DNA of 64,000 bases from Sungkyunkwania multivorans (lineage in GTDB: Bacteria > Bacteroidota > Bacteroidia > Flavobacteriales > Flavobacteriaceae). Below, in pieces: positions 44,777 to 53,565 of the stretch. The translations under genes were made by a program, and so were the position numbers. The DNA lies in the NCBI RefSeq assembly GCF_042675645.1, contig NZ_JBHTJH010000004.1:372001-436000 (forward strand), given 5' to 3'. Below the pieces are notes generated by a model. The model saw nothing but the letters and a program-made list of their open reading frames with translations, had not been told where the DNA came from and did no database searches. Within the stretch, counting starts at the first letter, position 1, and each line of letters begins with the position of its first letter.

Positions 44777-45586
44777 TTATTTCACCAAATGTCTTAACAC
44801 GTCTTGGTAAGAGCATTGAAGATGCTTAGGGAGCTTATGGTCTTTAGGCAACACGGCGAGAAAACGGTCGAAATTGGAAGTATAGACGTTCTTATAGATC
44901 GGCTTTTTTAATCGCAAAGATTCCACAAGCTCCTCTATAAAATCATGATGATGCACCAAATCGGTGCTGCCGAGATGATAAATCCCGCTGAGGTCCCTGT
45001 TGATGATATAATGTAATTGTTGTGTGAGTTTGTAATCGCTGATCACGTTCATTACCAAATTGGGGAACACCTCATAGGCGATATTGTTCTCTAGATGCAG
45101 CTTTAGTTCCTTTACTCTAGGTGATTTCACGCCGAATACCATGGGTAGTCTTACGATACTCCATTTTTTTTGTGGTAGCCGCATCAGCATGTTCTCTATC
45201 TTGATCTTTAGGCGGCCATAGATACTTTCGGAAAGGGTTTTGTCATATTCGTAGCTAGGGTAGTTGGTAAAGGCATCAAAAACGTTCGCTGATGAAAGAA
45301 AGATGACCTTGCAATGATGGCTTTTTACATAGTCGCACAAATATTGATGCATGGAGATCTGTGCTTCAAAATTACCTCGAATGGCCGAGACAATGATGGT
45401 AGGTCGCAGCTTGGAGACGATATCTTCGATCGAATCCCGTTCCACATCAAAATTGAAGAAATGTTGATTATTTACGAACGATTTATTCGTGAAATAAGTA
45501 CCATAGGTGTCCACGTAGGCACATAGCTCTTTATAGAGCGCATTACCTATAAATCCACTGGCTCCTATGATCAATACTCTGGTCAA
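44777..45586 (-). CDS. NAD-dependent epimerase/dehydratase-like (RmlD-like SDR)
   Basis: This 269-residue protein has the Rossmann motif VLIIGASGFIGNALYKEL, the atypical SDR core VSAIRG...FLSSANVFD and YEYDKTLSE with an active-site-like Tyr/Lys. The closest pattern is dTDP-4-dehydrorhamnose reductase-type proteins. It lies 31 bases behind gcvT on the same strand. The substrate is unknown. Confidence 0.82.
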   Translation of the reverse strand: MTRVLIIGASGFIGNALYKELCAYVDTYGTYFTNKSFVNNQHFFNFDVERDSIEDIVSKLRPTIIVSAIRGNFEAQISMHQYLCDYVKSHHCKVIFLSSANVFDAFTNYPSYEYDKTLSESIYGRLKIKIENMLMRLPQKKWSIVRLPMVFGVKSPRVKELKLHLENNIAYEVFPNLVMNVISDYKLTQQLHYIINRDLSGIYHLGSTDLVHHHDFIEELVESLRLKKPIYKNVYTSNFDRFLAVLPKDHKLPKHLQCSYQDVLRHLVK

Positions 45587-45617
45587 GTTCTAATAGACTT
45601 TTGGGCTACGTTGGTAG

Positions 45618-46700
45618 CTATTTTTTATAAAATGGCGGTCTTACGACCTTGGCGGGTACGGCATTCTTTCTTATCTGAATATAAATATTGCTTCCCTCAT
45701 CGGCGAAGATCGCAGGTACATATCCCATTCCTATTCCTTTACCAAGGGAAGGAGACATCGTGCCCGAGGTTACCTCTCCGATCTTATTTCCGTTGCTATC
45801 CACAATATCATAGCCGTGACGAGGAATGCCACGGTCTTCTAACTCAAAACCGATAAGTTTACGCGCTGGGCCTCGCTCTTTTTCTTTCTGCAAATTTTCT
45901 GAATTGATGAAATCTTTGCTGAATTTGGTGATCCAACCAAGACCTGCCTCGATAGGCGATGTTGTGTCATCTATGTCGTTCCCATAAAGACAATAGCCCA
46001 TTTCTAACCTAAGCGTATCTCGTGCCGCCAGTCCGATCGGCTTGATACCAAAATCGGCTCCTGCCTCTAGCACCTTGTCCCAAATTTGCTTCACCTCACT
46101 ATTCTTGCAGTAGATCTCAAATCCACCAGAACCGGTATATCCAGTTGCCGAAATGATCACGTGTTCGATACCGGCAAAATCCGACACTTCAAAATGATAG
46201 AATTTTATCGCTGAAAGGTCTATAGAGGTCAGTGACTGCATGGCCTCGACGGCTTTCGGTCCTTGGATGGCCAATAAGGAGTAGTTCTCTGAAAGATCTC
46301 TCATTTCTGCTCCGACATCGTTGTGAGCGCTTATCCAATCCCAATCTTTTTGAATGTTGGAAGCATTGACGACCAATAGATAGGTTTCTTCCTTTACGCG
46401 ATACACGATGAGGTCATCAACAATGCCACCCGTATCATTGGGGAAACAACTGTATTGCGCTCTACCCACCGTTAGTTTGGATGCATCATTTGAAGATACT
46501 TTTTGAATCAGCGCTAAGGCATTTGGACCTTCGACCAAAAATTCACCCATATGGCTAACGTCGAAAACACCAACCGCATTACGGACGGTTTCATGTTCTA
46601 TGTTCACTCCTTCATATTGTACTGGCATATTGTATCCAGCAAATGGAACCATTTTGGCACCAAGGGCGATATGCGTATCATTAAGTGCTGTATCTTTCAT
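45618..46700 (-). CDS. gcvT: Glycine cleavage system aminomethyltransferase
   Basis: This 360-residue protein has the T-protein folate-binding pattern: GAKMVPFAGYNMPVQY, VFDVSHMGEF, ATGYTGSGGFEIYC, ARDTLRLEMGYCLYGNDID, and EVTSGTMSPSLGKGIGMGYV. It transfers the methylene group from glycine to tetrahydrofolate. gcvH and gcvP are not in the window. No glycine riboswitch was recognised upstream. Confidence 0.96.
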   Translation of the reverse strand: MKDTALNDTHIALGAKMVPFAGYNMPVQYEGVNIEHETVRNAVGVFDVSHMGEFLVEGPNALALIQKVSSNDASKLTVGRAQYSCFPNDTGGIVDDLIVYRVKEETYLLVVNASNIQKDWDWISAHNDVGAEMRDLSENYSLLAIQGPKAVEAMQSLTSIDLSAIKFYHFEVSDFAGIEHVIISATGYTGSGGFEIYCKNSEVKQIWDKVLEAGADFGIKPIGLAARDTLRLEMGYCLYGNDIDDTTSPIEAGLGWITKFSKDFINSENLQKEKERGPARKLIGFELEDRGIPRHGYDIVDSNGNKIGEVTSGTMSPSLGKGIGMGYVPAIFADEGSNIYIQIRKNAVPAKVVRPPFYKK

Positions 46701-46894
46701 AATGACCTAGTATTTTTTGGGTGTATCGATCACATTTAACCCATTGTTGATTTTCAAAAACTCGCGCTAAGGTATTGAAAAATTATGGTTCGATTTTTCC
46801 ATTCTTCCACAAGTTTATTGTAAATAAATGTTAAGGGATTCGTGCGCTTCACGATAGAATTAGTAATTTTCTAGTTCAATCGTTAAGATATATC

Positions 46895-48514
46895 ATGAAA
46901 TCAATTATTGCAGCTATTTTTCTCTCTTTCATGGGGGGTGTGTTTGTTTTTGGACAAGAGGTGCCACAAGATTATCTGTCGGCAGATTTTCATAAAGGCC
47001 GAAGGGAGGCGGTACGCAACATGATGCCTCAAAATAGTGTGGCCGTTTTCTTCGCAAATCCAGAGCGCAACCGATCGAACGATGTGGATTATATATATCA
47101 TCAAGATCCAGATTTCTATTATCTAACAGGTTATAAGGAGCCAAATGCCGTGCTGTTGATCTTTTCTGAAGATCAGCGTGACGCAACGGGCAACACCTAT
47201 GATGAGATGATCTTTGTGCAGCCAAGAGATCCGAGAGCGGAACAATGGAACGGGAAACGACTCGGAGTGGAGGGCGCAAAGAAACAATTGGGTTTTGAGG
47301 TGGCGTTCGAGGGAAAGGACTTTTTTTCTGTGGGCATAGACTTCAAGTCCTATGATAAGGTATTGTGCTACGAGTTCAAGAACGATTATCGAAATTCTGA
47401 TCGCAACAATGCGGACTTATTCGATCTGGTGAAGCATTTTAAGGTCAAAACCGACTATCCGTCAGATTATGACCCTACAAAGCAACGCATTTATACCACC
47501 ATCGCAGCTACGGATATAGAGAACAGTGCGAGTGTGGCCCAAAATCTAGGCCGCTATCTTAGCTATTACAAGAGCTTGAGGGAAGATGAACTGCTCAATG
47601 GTTATGCCAACGCTGTCGATAATGCCAGCAGGAAGGAATTCAAGGACAAGATACAGTTGAAGGTGCAGCATAGCAATATTGAGACGGCCGCCCTTGAAGA
47701 GATCATGAACACCTTGCGCGAGACCAAGTTGCCCGAGGAAATGGCCTTATTAAAGAAGGCAGTTGAAATTTCGGCGGTGGGACAAATAGAGATCATGAAG
47801 GCCATGCATCCCAATATGTCTGAAACCGAGATACAGGGAGTGCATGAATTTGTCTATAAAAAGTATGGCGCGGAGTATGAGGGATACCCGTCGATTGTAG
47901 GTGGAGGTAATAACGGATGCATCCTGCACTATATTGACAATAATAAACCCAAAGTAGGAGAGGACTTGGTTTTAATGGACCTTGGAGCTGAATATCATGG
48001 ATATACCGCTGATGTTACGCGTACAATTCCTGCAAGTGGCAAGTTTACCGAAGAGCAAAAGACCATCTACGATCTCGTTTACGAAGCCCAAGAAGCGGGA
48101 ATTGCTGCATCGAAAGTAGGGGCACCATTTCAGGCTCCTGGTAATGCGGCGAGAAATGTGATCAATAAGGGGCTCATCGCTTTAGGCATCGCTAAGAATG
48201 ACAATGACGCTCGTCAATATTTTCCTCATGGGACCTCTCATTACCTAGGATTGGACGTGCACGATAAGGGCACCTATCAGCTGTTCAAAGAGAATACCGT
48301 GATCACAGTAGAGCCTGGAATCTATATCCCAGAGGGAAGTCCTTGTGATGAGAAATGGTGGGGTATTGCCGTCCGCATTGAAGACGACATCCTAATCACC
48401 AAAGATGGGCCGGTGAATCTTTCTTCGATGGCCCCTCGCAAATCTGAAGAGATCGAAAAGCTCATGGCACAGAAAAGTGCGTTGGACGATTTTGTTCTAC
48501 CGAAATTAGATTGA
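46895..48514 (+). CDS. Exported aminopeptidase P family protein (M24B)
   Basis: This 539-residue protein has a signal peptide (MKSIIAAIFLSFMGGVFVFGQ) and an N-terminal creatinase-like domain (FHKGRREAVRNMMPQNSVAVFFANPE). The catalytic pita-bread fold carries metal ligands in VLMDLGAEYHGYTADVTRTIP, HGTSHYLGLDVHDKG and TVEPGIYIPEG. It removes N-terminal residues before proline, probably in the periplasm. Confidence 0.93.
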   Translation: MKSIIAAIFLSFMGGVFVFGQEVPQDYLSADFHKGRREAVRNMMPQNSVAVFFANPERNRSNDVDYIYHQDPDFYYLTGYKEPNAVLLIFSEDQRDATGNTYDEMIFVQPRDPRAEQWNGKRLGVEGAKKQLGFEVAFEGKDFFSVGIDFKSYDKVLCYEFKNDYRNSDRNNADLFDLVKHFKVKTDYPSDYDPTKQRIYTTIAATDIENSASVAQNLGRYLSYYKSLREDELLNGYANAVDNASRKEFKDKIQLKVQHSNIETAALEEIMNTLRETKLPEEMALLKKAVEISAVGQIEIMKAMHPNMSETEIQGVHEFVYKKYGAEYEGYPSIVGGGNNGCILHYIDNNKPKVGEDLVLMDLGAEYHGYTADVTRTIPASGKFTEEQKTIYDLVYEAQEAGIAASKVGAPFQAPGNAARNVINKGLIALGIAKNDNDARQYFPHGTSHYLGLDVHDKGTYQLFKENTVITVEPGIYIPEGSPCDEKWWGIAVRIEDDILITKDGPVNLSSMAPRKSEEIEKLMAQKSALDDFVLPKLD

Positions 48515-48534
48515 ATCATTAGTACCTTAGAATA

Positions 48535-48566
48535 AAAACGCCTCCAATAGCGGAGGCGTTTCTTTT
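48535..48566 (+). terminator. Bidirectional rho-independent terminator
   Basis: An AAAACGCCTCC / GGAGGCGTTT hairpin has an A run on one side and a T-rich run on the other. It lies between the convergent aminopeptidase and amylase genes and can serve both. Confidence 0.88.
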
Positions 48567-48581
48567 CAAGTAAGCTTTTTA

Positions 48582-50690
48582 TCAATGTTTTACAAGCTTG
48601 GTCGTGGTCATCATGCCATCGACCATAACGTTGCAAACATAAATACCCTTACGCAAGCGTCTGCTGCGCATATCAAGGGTTATCCGATGTTTACCTTTGG
48701 CCAAAGTCCCTTGATAGATCATGGTGGAAGTACCCATGCTATTGGTCAATTGAACCTGCACGTCACTTCGCTCTTTTGCCACCTCTAAGCTGAGTGTGGC
48801 AGTCTCTTTGAAAGGATTAGGGGAAAGCGCTGGTTTCGTTAGTTGAAGGGAACTATCATTATTTAGACTTCTGGCTGCAGATGGAAAACTACTTGGCGGA
48901 TTGGTATTCCATCTATTATTATAGTAATAAGGTTTGTTGTTACAGCCATAGAGATCTTGCGTTTGGTTACCACCATTATTGCTGAAGATAATGTTGGTAC
49001 ATGCCGCGCCATTGAGCGTGAAGCTTCTCCAACCATTGCCAAGAGATTGCATTTGCGTCCCTGGCCAACCACCAGAAGTCGGTTGATTGTTTGCCCAAGT
49101 ATAAGCATGGCTTTTATTGCGAACATAAAGCGTTACCGAATTTCCTCCAGTTCCGGGCTTATCAGCATAGAACTGTCCTTCATAATAATAAGGCGCCTCT
49201 TTGCAAGCCACGAGATCTGCAGTCTGTCCAGCACCATTGTTGCTAAATATGATGTTTGTACAGTCCCCAGGAACTGTGGTTCTATACCAATTTCCGCCAT
49301 CGCTGGTCATATTGGTACCTGGCCACCCACCCGAAGTTGCCTGTTGCTGGTCATTCCAAGTGTATGCTGTCGTATAATTGTATGCATATACGGTAAAGGA
49401 TGAGGGAGGAGGTATATTTCCTTCTTTCCAAACAGCATAGTTATTTCCAGAAGCTACCAATTGCCAATTGCCTTGTGGGCTCCAGTTATCGGGCCCCATC
49501 TTTACGGCGATTCTATGATTGTCACCCGAAACTATAGCTGCATAGCGTCCATTTTCGGCTGTCACAATTTCTAAAGCACTTTGGCTGTGGATACCAGCTG
49601 CTTTTCGTACTCCGATAAGGTCTACAATTTGCTGTTTCACGCCGTTCCCCCAATCAAAAAGATGTGGCCAGTAGATACACGGTACTCCAGGATGTGTAAG
49701 GAGATAGGCATAGGTTTGTCCTACATTATTTCCGTTCAAAACATTGTTTGGAGTGTCATAGCGCGGTGTGTCGTGGTTTTCTACGAAGGTGGTATAATTT
49801 CTTGGATCCCATCCAATACCACCAGATGCTTGCCCGTTAGTGGCCAAATAAGAGTAATTGTTATCCCGTATGCTTGCTTTTAAGGTGAAATATGTTGGAA
49901 AATCGAAGGCGTTAGAGCCTGTAGCGTCGATCCAGTCCTGCACTACTTGTTTGTTGCTATTGTAATTTTCTCCAACAGAGTAGGTTGGGCTAGTGGCATT
50001 GTTATACTCCGTAAAATAAGAGGTATCGAAGCCGTGCACAAAGTCATATCGCCATCCTTTGTATCCTATTGCCTTAAGGTTATTAAGAAAATCTTTGATG
50101 CTTTGGCGTACATAGGTCTGTGTGTGATCGATATCACGTGCTGCTTCATAGGGTGTACCAGTATCACCGTTTCCTCTCGGAAATACATTCGAATATTCTG
50201 GTTGGCTCCATACTTCGTCATTGTTGGTGATCGAATTGGTTCCCCATTGTGGGTTCATGAAATCCACCCAGTTTGTATTTCCCACACGATGATTGATAAC
50301 GATATCGGCAATAGGCTCGATTCCTTTAGAATTCAAAGCCGAAAGCATGGCGGTGTGTTCTTGTAGATTCCCGTAGCTATTGCTGAAGTTGTTCAGTTCG
50401 CGCGGAAGATACCCTTCTAGGGAACCTGCATCACTTGGTGGTGGCAGCCAGATCATATCGATACCCATGTTGGAGATCTCGGTTGACATAGCATTGACAA
50501 TATTGTACCAGTCACCGGGATTGTTGGCGGCTGCCTCCCAATAAAAGCCTTGGAGAAGTACACGGTCGTCATTCGGGGTCTGCGCATAAGAGTAAGAAAA
50601 GAAAAAAGAAGATGCTACCAACAGTAGCGCTTGCGAAAACGTTATTGTGCGCTGTAACGTTTTCGCTAAGGGGTTCATAAAATTTGTCAT
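48582..50690 (-). CDS. Secreted GH13 alpha-amylase with two CBM26-like modules, T9SS sorted
   Basis: This 702-residue protein has a signal peptide to about residue 36 (...FFFSYSYAQ). A (beta/alpha)8 barrel follows with the catalytic set GWRYDFVHGF (Asp216 nucleophile), SVGENYN (Glu241 acid/base) and FVENHDTPR (Asp307) by codon count. Two similar starch-binding modules (about 428-515 and 520-600) share the AYTWxxQ...TSGGWPGTxM...CTNIIFSNNG pattern of CBM26. The C terminus is a type IX sorting domain. It degrades starch-like polymers at the cell surface. LacI-type operator-like palindromes lie inside and upstream of the gene. Confidence 0.95.
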   Translation of the reverse strand: MTNFMNPLAKTLQRTITFSQALLLVASSFFFSYSYAQTPNDDRVLLQGFYWEAAANNPGDWYNIVNAMSTEISNMGIDMIWLPPPSDAGSLEGYLPRELNNFSNSYGNLQEHTAMLSALNSKGIEPIADIVINHRVGNTNWVDFMNPQWGTNSITNNDEVWSQPEYSNVFPRGNGDTGTPYEAARDIDHTQTYVRQSIKDFLNNLKAIGYKGWRYDFVHGFDTSYFTEYNNATSPTYSVGENYNSNKQVVQDWIDATGSNAFDFPTYFTLKASIRDNNYSYLATNGQASGGIGWDPRNYTTFVENHDTPRYDTPNNVLNGNNVGQTYAYLLTHPGVPCIYWPHLFDWGNGVKQQIVDLIGVRKAAGIHSQSALEIVTAENGRYAAIVSGDNHRIAVKMGPDNWSPQGNWQLVASGNNYAVWKEGNIPPPSSFTVYAYNYTTAYTWNDQQQATSGGWPGTNMTSDGGNWYRTTVPGDCTNIIFSNNGAGQTADLVACKEAPYYYEGQFYADKPGTGGNSVTLYVRNKSHAYTWANNQPTSGGWPGTQMQSLGNGWRSFTLNGAACTNIIFSNNGGNQTQDLYGCNNKPYYYNNRWNTNPPSSFPSAARSLNNDSSLQLTKPALSPNPFKETATLSLEVAKERSDVQVQLTNSMGTSTMIYQGTLAKGKHRITLDMRSRRLRKGIYVCNVMVDGMMTTTKLVKH
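50633..50666. promoter_or_regulatory. Perfect inverted repeat inside the amylase 5' end
   Basis: GCGAAAACGTTA (50633-50644) and TAACGTTTTCGC (50655-50666) form a perfect 12-bp inverted repeat with a 10-base spacer. They lie within codons 9-20 of the amylase. The half-site CGAAAACGTT recurs upstream at 50866-50875. It is a candidate LacI-family operator pair. Confidence 0.5.
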
Positions 50691-50781
50691 GGTTAATTAA
50701 GAATAATTTAGTTATTGGTATGCTTACTTGAGTTATTGGCAATTTAGATATTAAAAATTAACAGGAAAAGCAATGAAAATT

Positions 50782-50797
50782 ACTACAACGTTGTAGT
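50782..50797. promoter_or_regulatory. 16-bp perfect palindrome upstream of amylase
   Basis: ACTACAACGTTGTAGT is self-complementary with an AACGTT centre, about 92 bases before the amylase start. It is likely to bind a dimeric regulator, and a LacI-type protein fits the core. Confidence 0.5.
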
Positions 50798-50863
50798 GTT
50801 AAAAAAAAGCTTCGAAATCGTAAAATAAAACAAAAAAGAAGATAAAATGTTAGAAAAATGACT

Positions 50864-50880
50864 GCCGAAAACGTTTGCAT
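50864..50880. promoter_or_regulatory. LacI-type operator-like site
   Basis: GCCGAAAACGTTTGCAT has an AAACGTTT palindromic core at 50869-50876 with partly matched flanks. It shares the 10-mer CGAAAACGTT with both arms of the inverted repeat inside the amylase gene. Confidence 0.5.
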
Positions 50881-50958
50881 TTGGTAAGATAAAGGTTACA
50901 AATACACCAAACGTCGATGTACAATTGTTGAGATCATTAGATGTGAAGATGATGTAAT

Positions 50959-51072
50959 TTGAATTGACCCCGATCTCGAATCGGGGTCTGCCAAGACTCT
51001 TGGGAGTCTTTCACGGATGTTCACAGAAGCAGAGAACCACCACTGGAAGTGATGGTTCTCAAACAAACAACT
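50959..51072. repeat. Three-hairpin intergenic element, copy 1
   Basis: This 114-bp unit contains three successive stem-loops: GACCCCGAT / ATCGGGGTC (50966-50988), AAGACTC / GAGTCTT (50993-51010) and GAGAACCA-cCACT / AGTG-aTGGTTCTC (51032-51060). The unit is repeated at 51119. Confidence 0.8.
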
Positions 51073-51118
51073 CAATGAAATTTATGATTCATGAGCTTTG
51101 ATAGATGAATTGTACAAG

Positions 51119-51232
51119 TTGAATTGACCCCGATCTCGAATCGGGGTCTGCCAAAACTCTTGGGAGTCTTTCACGGATGTTCACAAAAGCAGAAAACCAT
51201 CACTATAAGTGATGGTTCTCAAACAAACAACT
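51119..51232. repeat. Three-hairpin intergenic element, copy 2
   Basis: This is the same 114-bp unit as copy 1, starting 160 bases later with only a few substitutions. In the third stem one change turns a C-A mismatch of copy 1 into a T-A pair, while other changes introduce mismatches. The 46 bases between the copies are unrelated. Confidence 0.8.
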
Positions 51233-51270
51233 AAATTCTAAAACCTTCTAAAAGATTAAAGATATCGTGA

Positions 51271-51314
51271 ATGTCAAGTTCTCGATACTTCGCTTCGCGA
51301 AACTCGAACTGACA
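51271..51314. repeat. Imperfect palindrome of the flavobacterial intergenic type
   Basis: ATGTCA-AGTTC-TCGA at one end and TCGA-ACT-GACAT at the other flank CTTCGCTTCGCGAA. It lies 12 bases behind the acyl-CoA dehydrogenase stop and may be its terminator or mRNA end. Confidence 0.55.
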
Positions 51315-51326
51315 TTAAATATATGG

Positions 51327-53129
51327 TTAGAAATAATATCCATTCTCAGCGGCAACTTTGTCTGCAATCTGGGTACGTAATGCAACAACATTAGGATGGT
51401 TTGCATATTTCGTGAAACGTTTTAATCCCATTAGCATCATGCGTTGCTCATCACCTTCCGCAAAAGAAATGATCACTTCTTTTCCTTTGGTATTGATCGT
51501 TTCAACAGCGTTGAATAAGTTCAACTTTGTCATGGCAATTTGAATGGCTTGAGAATCTTCTCCAAAGCGCTTAGCATTCTTTTCTGTTCTAAGCAAGGCA
51601 GATTCAGCCATATATATCTGAATAAGAATATCAGAAGCGGCCATCAATAATTGTTGGTGCTCTTCTAATTGAGGCCCAAATTTCTGAACTGCAGAACCTG
51701 CTACCATCAAGAATGCTTTTTTCAATCTTTTTATGATATCTTTTTCTTCAGCAAACAATTCGGAATAGTCGGGAGTATCAAAAGAAGGAATTCCCATCAG
51801 CTCATCAGCGACTTTCATTGCCGGTCCTAATAGGTCGATATGACCTTTCATTCCCTTTTTAACAAGCATCCCTACGGCCAACATCCGATTGATCTCATTG
51901 GTTCCTTCATAGATACGGGCGATACGTGCATCTCTCCATGCAGATTCCATCGGAGTGTCTGCCGAGAATCCCATTCCCCCAAAGATCTGGATTCCTTCAT
52001 CCGTGCTAAACTGCACATGCTCTGATACGGCTACTTTAAGAATCGAACATTCAATGGCGTATTCCTCCACACCTTTTAATTCGGCTTCTTGATGCGAATT
52101 TCCTTCGGCATGACGGATAGCGATACGGTCTTCGATATCTTTTGCAGCGCGGTATGAGGCAGACTCATCCACATAGCAAACCGTCGCCATTTCGGCAATC
52201 TTAGATTTGATGGCACCAAAATTAATGATCGGTGTCTTAAACTGAACGCGCTCATTTGCGTATTTGGTAGCCTCACCAATAATTCTACGCTGGGCATCCA
52301 AACAAGCTGCAGCCAATTTGATTCGTCCAACATTCAAAGCGTTCATCGCTATCTTAAAACCGTTTCCTCGCTCAGAGAGCATATTTTCTACAGGTACTTT
52401 GCATTCGTTAAAAAATACCTGACGCGTAGAGGAGGAGTGGATACCTAATTTCTTTTCCTCATCACCTAACGTAATTCCATTGCTTGGATCGTTCTCTACA
52501 ATAAAGCCGGTGATATTCTTGTCGTCTTCAATTCGAGCAAAAACGATGAATAGGTTGGCAAACCCAGCATTGGAGATCCACATTTTCTGACCAGAGATCA
52601 AATAATGCTTTCCATCATCGGATAATACAGCCTTCGTTTTTCCGGAATTCGCATCAGATCCTGCGCCTGGTTCTGTTAAACAATACGCACCAAACCATTC
52701 GCCAGTAGCCAATTTTGGCACATATTTTTTCTTTTGTTCTTCATTGCCATAAAGAGTGATCGGCATGGTGCCGATTCCCGTATGTGCTCCAAAAGCAGTG
52801 CTGAACGATCCTGTAGCTCCCGAGATGTAATCGCAAACTAACATGGTCGAAACGAAGCCCATTCCAAGTCCATCATATGCTTCTGGTACAGAAACGCCTA
52901 ATAAGCCAAGCTCACCTGCTTTTCTCATACACTCTTCGGTGTAGGCATAGTCTTTCTGTTCAAAACGCTCCCAATGTGCCCAGATCTCACGATCTACAAA
53001 TTCTTTGGCGCTATCTCGCATCATCTTTTGCTCCTCAGAGAAGTCCTCTGGAGTAAATACATTCTCGGCCAAAGTTTCTTTTACTAAGAATTCTCCGCCG
53101 CGTGTTAAGTCCTTTTCTATAGTGTCCAT
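51327..53129 (-). CDS. Acyl-CoA dehydrogenase (VLCAD/ACAD9-like)
   Basis: This 600-residue flavoprotein has an acyl-CoA dehydrogenase core (YCLTEPGAGSDANSGKT, WISNAGFANLFIVFAR, FGGMGFSADTPMESAWRDARIARIYEGTNEINR) plus an extra C-terminal helical domain of about 180 residues, as in VLCAD/ACAD9. It catalyses the first step of beta-oxidation. It is the last gene of a fatty-acid oxidation run on this strand. Confidence 0.95.
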   Translation of the reverse strand: MDTIEKDLTRGGEFLVKETLAENVFTPEDFSEEQKMMRDSAKEFVDREIWAHWERFEQKDYAYTEECMRKAGELGLLGVSVPEAYDGLGMGFVSTMLVCDYISGATGSFSTAFGAHTGIGTMPITLYGNEEQKKKYVPKLATGEWFGAYCLTEPGAGSDANSGKTKAVLSDDGKHYLISGQKMWISNAGFANLFIVFARIEDDKNITGFIVENDPSNGITLGDEEKKLGIHSSSTRQVFFNECKVPVENMLSERGNGFKIAMNALNVGRIKLAAACLDAQRRIIGEATKYANERVQFKTPIINFGAIKSKIAEMATVCYVDESASYRAAKDIEDRIAIRHAEGNSHQEAELKGVEEYAIECSILKVAVSEHVQFSTDEGIQIFGGMGFSADTPMESAWRDARIARIYEGTNEINRMLAVGMLVKKGMKGHIDLLGPAMKVADELMGIPSFDTPDYSELFAEEKDIIKRLKKAFLMVAGSAVQKFGPQLEEHQQLLMAASDILIQIYMAESALLRTEKNAKRFGEDSQAIQIAMTKLNLFNAVETINTKGKEVIISFAEGDEQRMMLMGLKRFTKYANHPNVVALRTQIADKVAAENGYYF

Positions 53130-53166
53130 TTTGATCTATTTTAAATTTTGTGTTTTGAATGTTGGA

Positions 53167-53523
53167 TTAGTGTATTAAATTTTCTTGGGATGTCTTCACA
53201 ATTTTTGTAATAACATTGATAATTGAATCTATTTGTTTTAATTCTTCATCACAATCTATATCTACAATCTTCGAAGCTTTAATAAGTCGCAACCAATATT
53301 TAGTCTCTCTAGCTTCTTTTGAGGCAATTGCCATTTTTGAAATAAAATCTTTTTTTGATTGTGCTGCTGTTGCTTCACTAACATTTGCCCCTATGCTTGT
53401 TCCACTTCTTAAAAGTTGTTTTGACAAAACAAACTCGTTGTTAGATTTTAAGATCTTCTAGAGTTCAATGATTGAAAGTGCAAACTGAAAAGACAAATCG
53501 ACTATTAAATTCTCTTTCTTCAT
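53167..53523 (-). pseudogene. S23-type four-helix-bundle protein with in-frame amber codon
   Basis: Reading from ATG 53521-53523 gives MKKENLIVDLSFQFALSIIEL, then TAG at 53458-53460, then KILKSNNEFVLSKQLLRSGTSIGANV...NLIH. Without the stop the frame is 118 residues, normal for S23/23S-rRNA-intervening-sequence-like proteins. Family members usually have Tyr at the stop position. The remaining 3' part could only start at a TTG (53427) and lacks helix 1. It is probably inactivated by a single substitution. A sequencing error is the other explanation. Confidence 0.8.
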
Positions 53524-53565
53524 TGAATAATTACTCATTCAAAATCCAACATTCATCATTTATAA

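Larger units (their letters stand above)
50691..51326. other. Intergenic region between fad genes and amylase
   Basis: These 636 bases hold no supported gene. They contain two operator-like palindromes near the amylase start, two copies of a 114-bp hairpin element, and a further palindrome near 51271-51314. The listed elements account for most of it. Confidence 0.7.

Noticed and set aside
46701..46894. Possible glycine riboswitch before gcvT
   Set aside because: No tandem aptamer or conserved riboswitch core could be recognised in this stretch.
48863..49420. DNA repeats inside the amylase
   Set aside because: They reflect the two similar starch-binding modules rather than a nucleotide-level repeat element.
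48957..50366. Long plus-strand frames opposite the alpha-amylase
   Set aside because: These are antisense shadows of a strongly supported gene.
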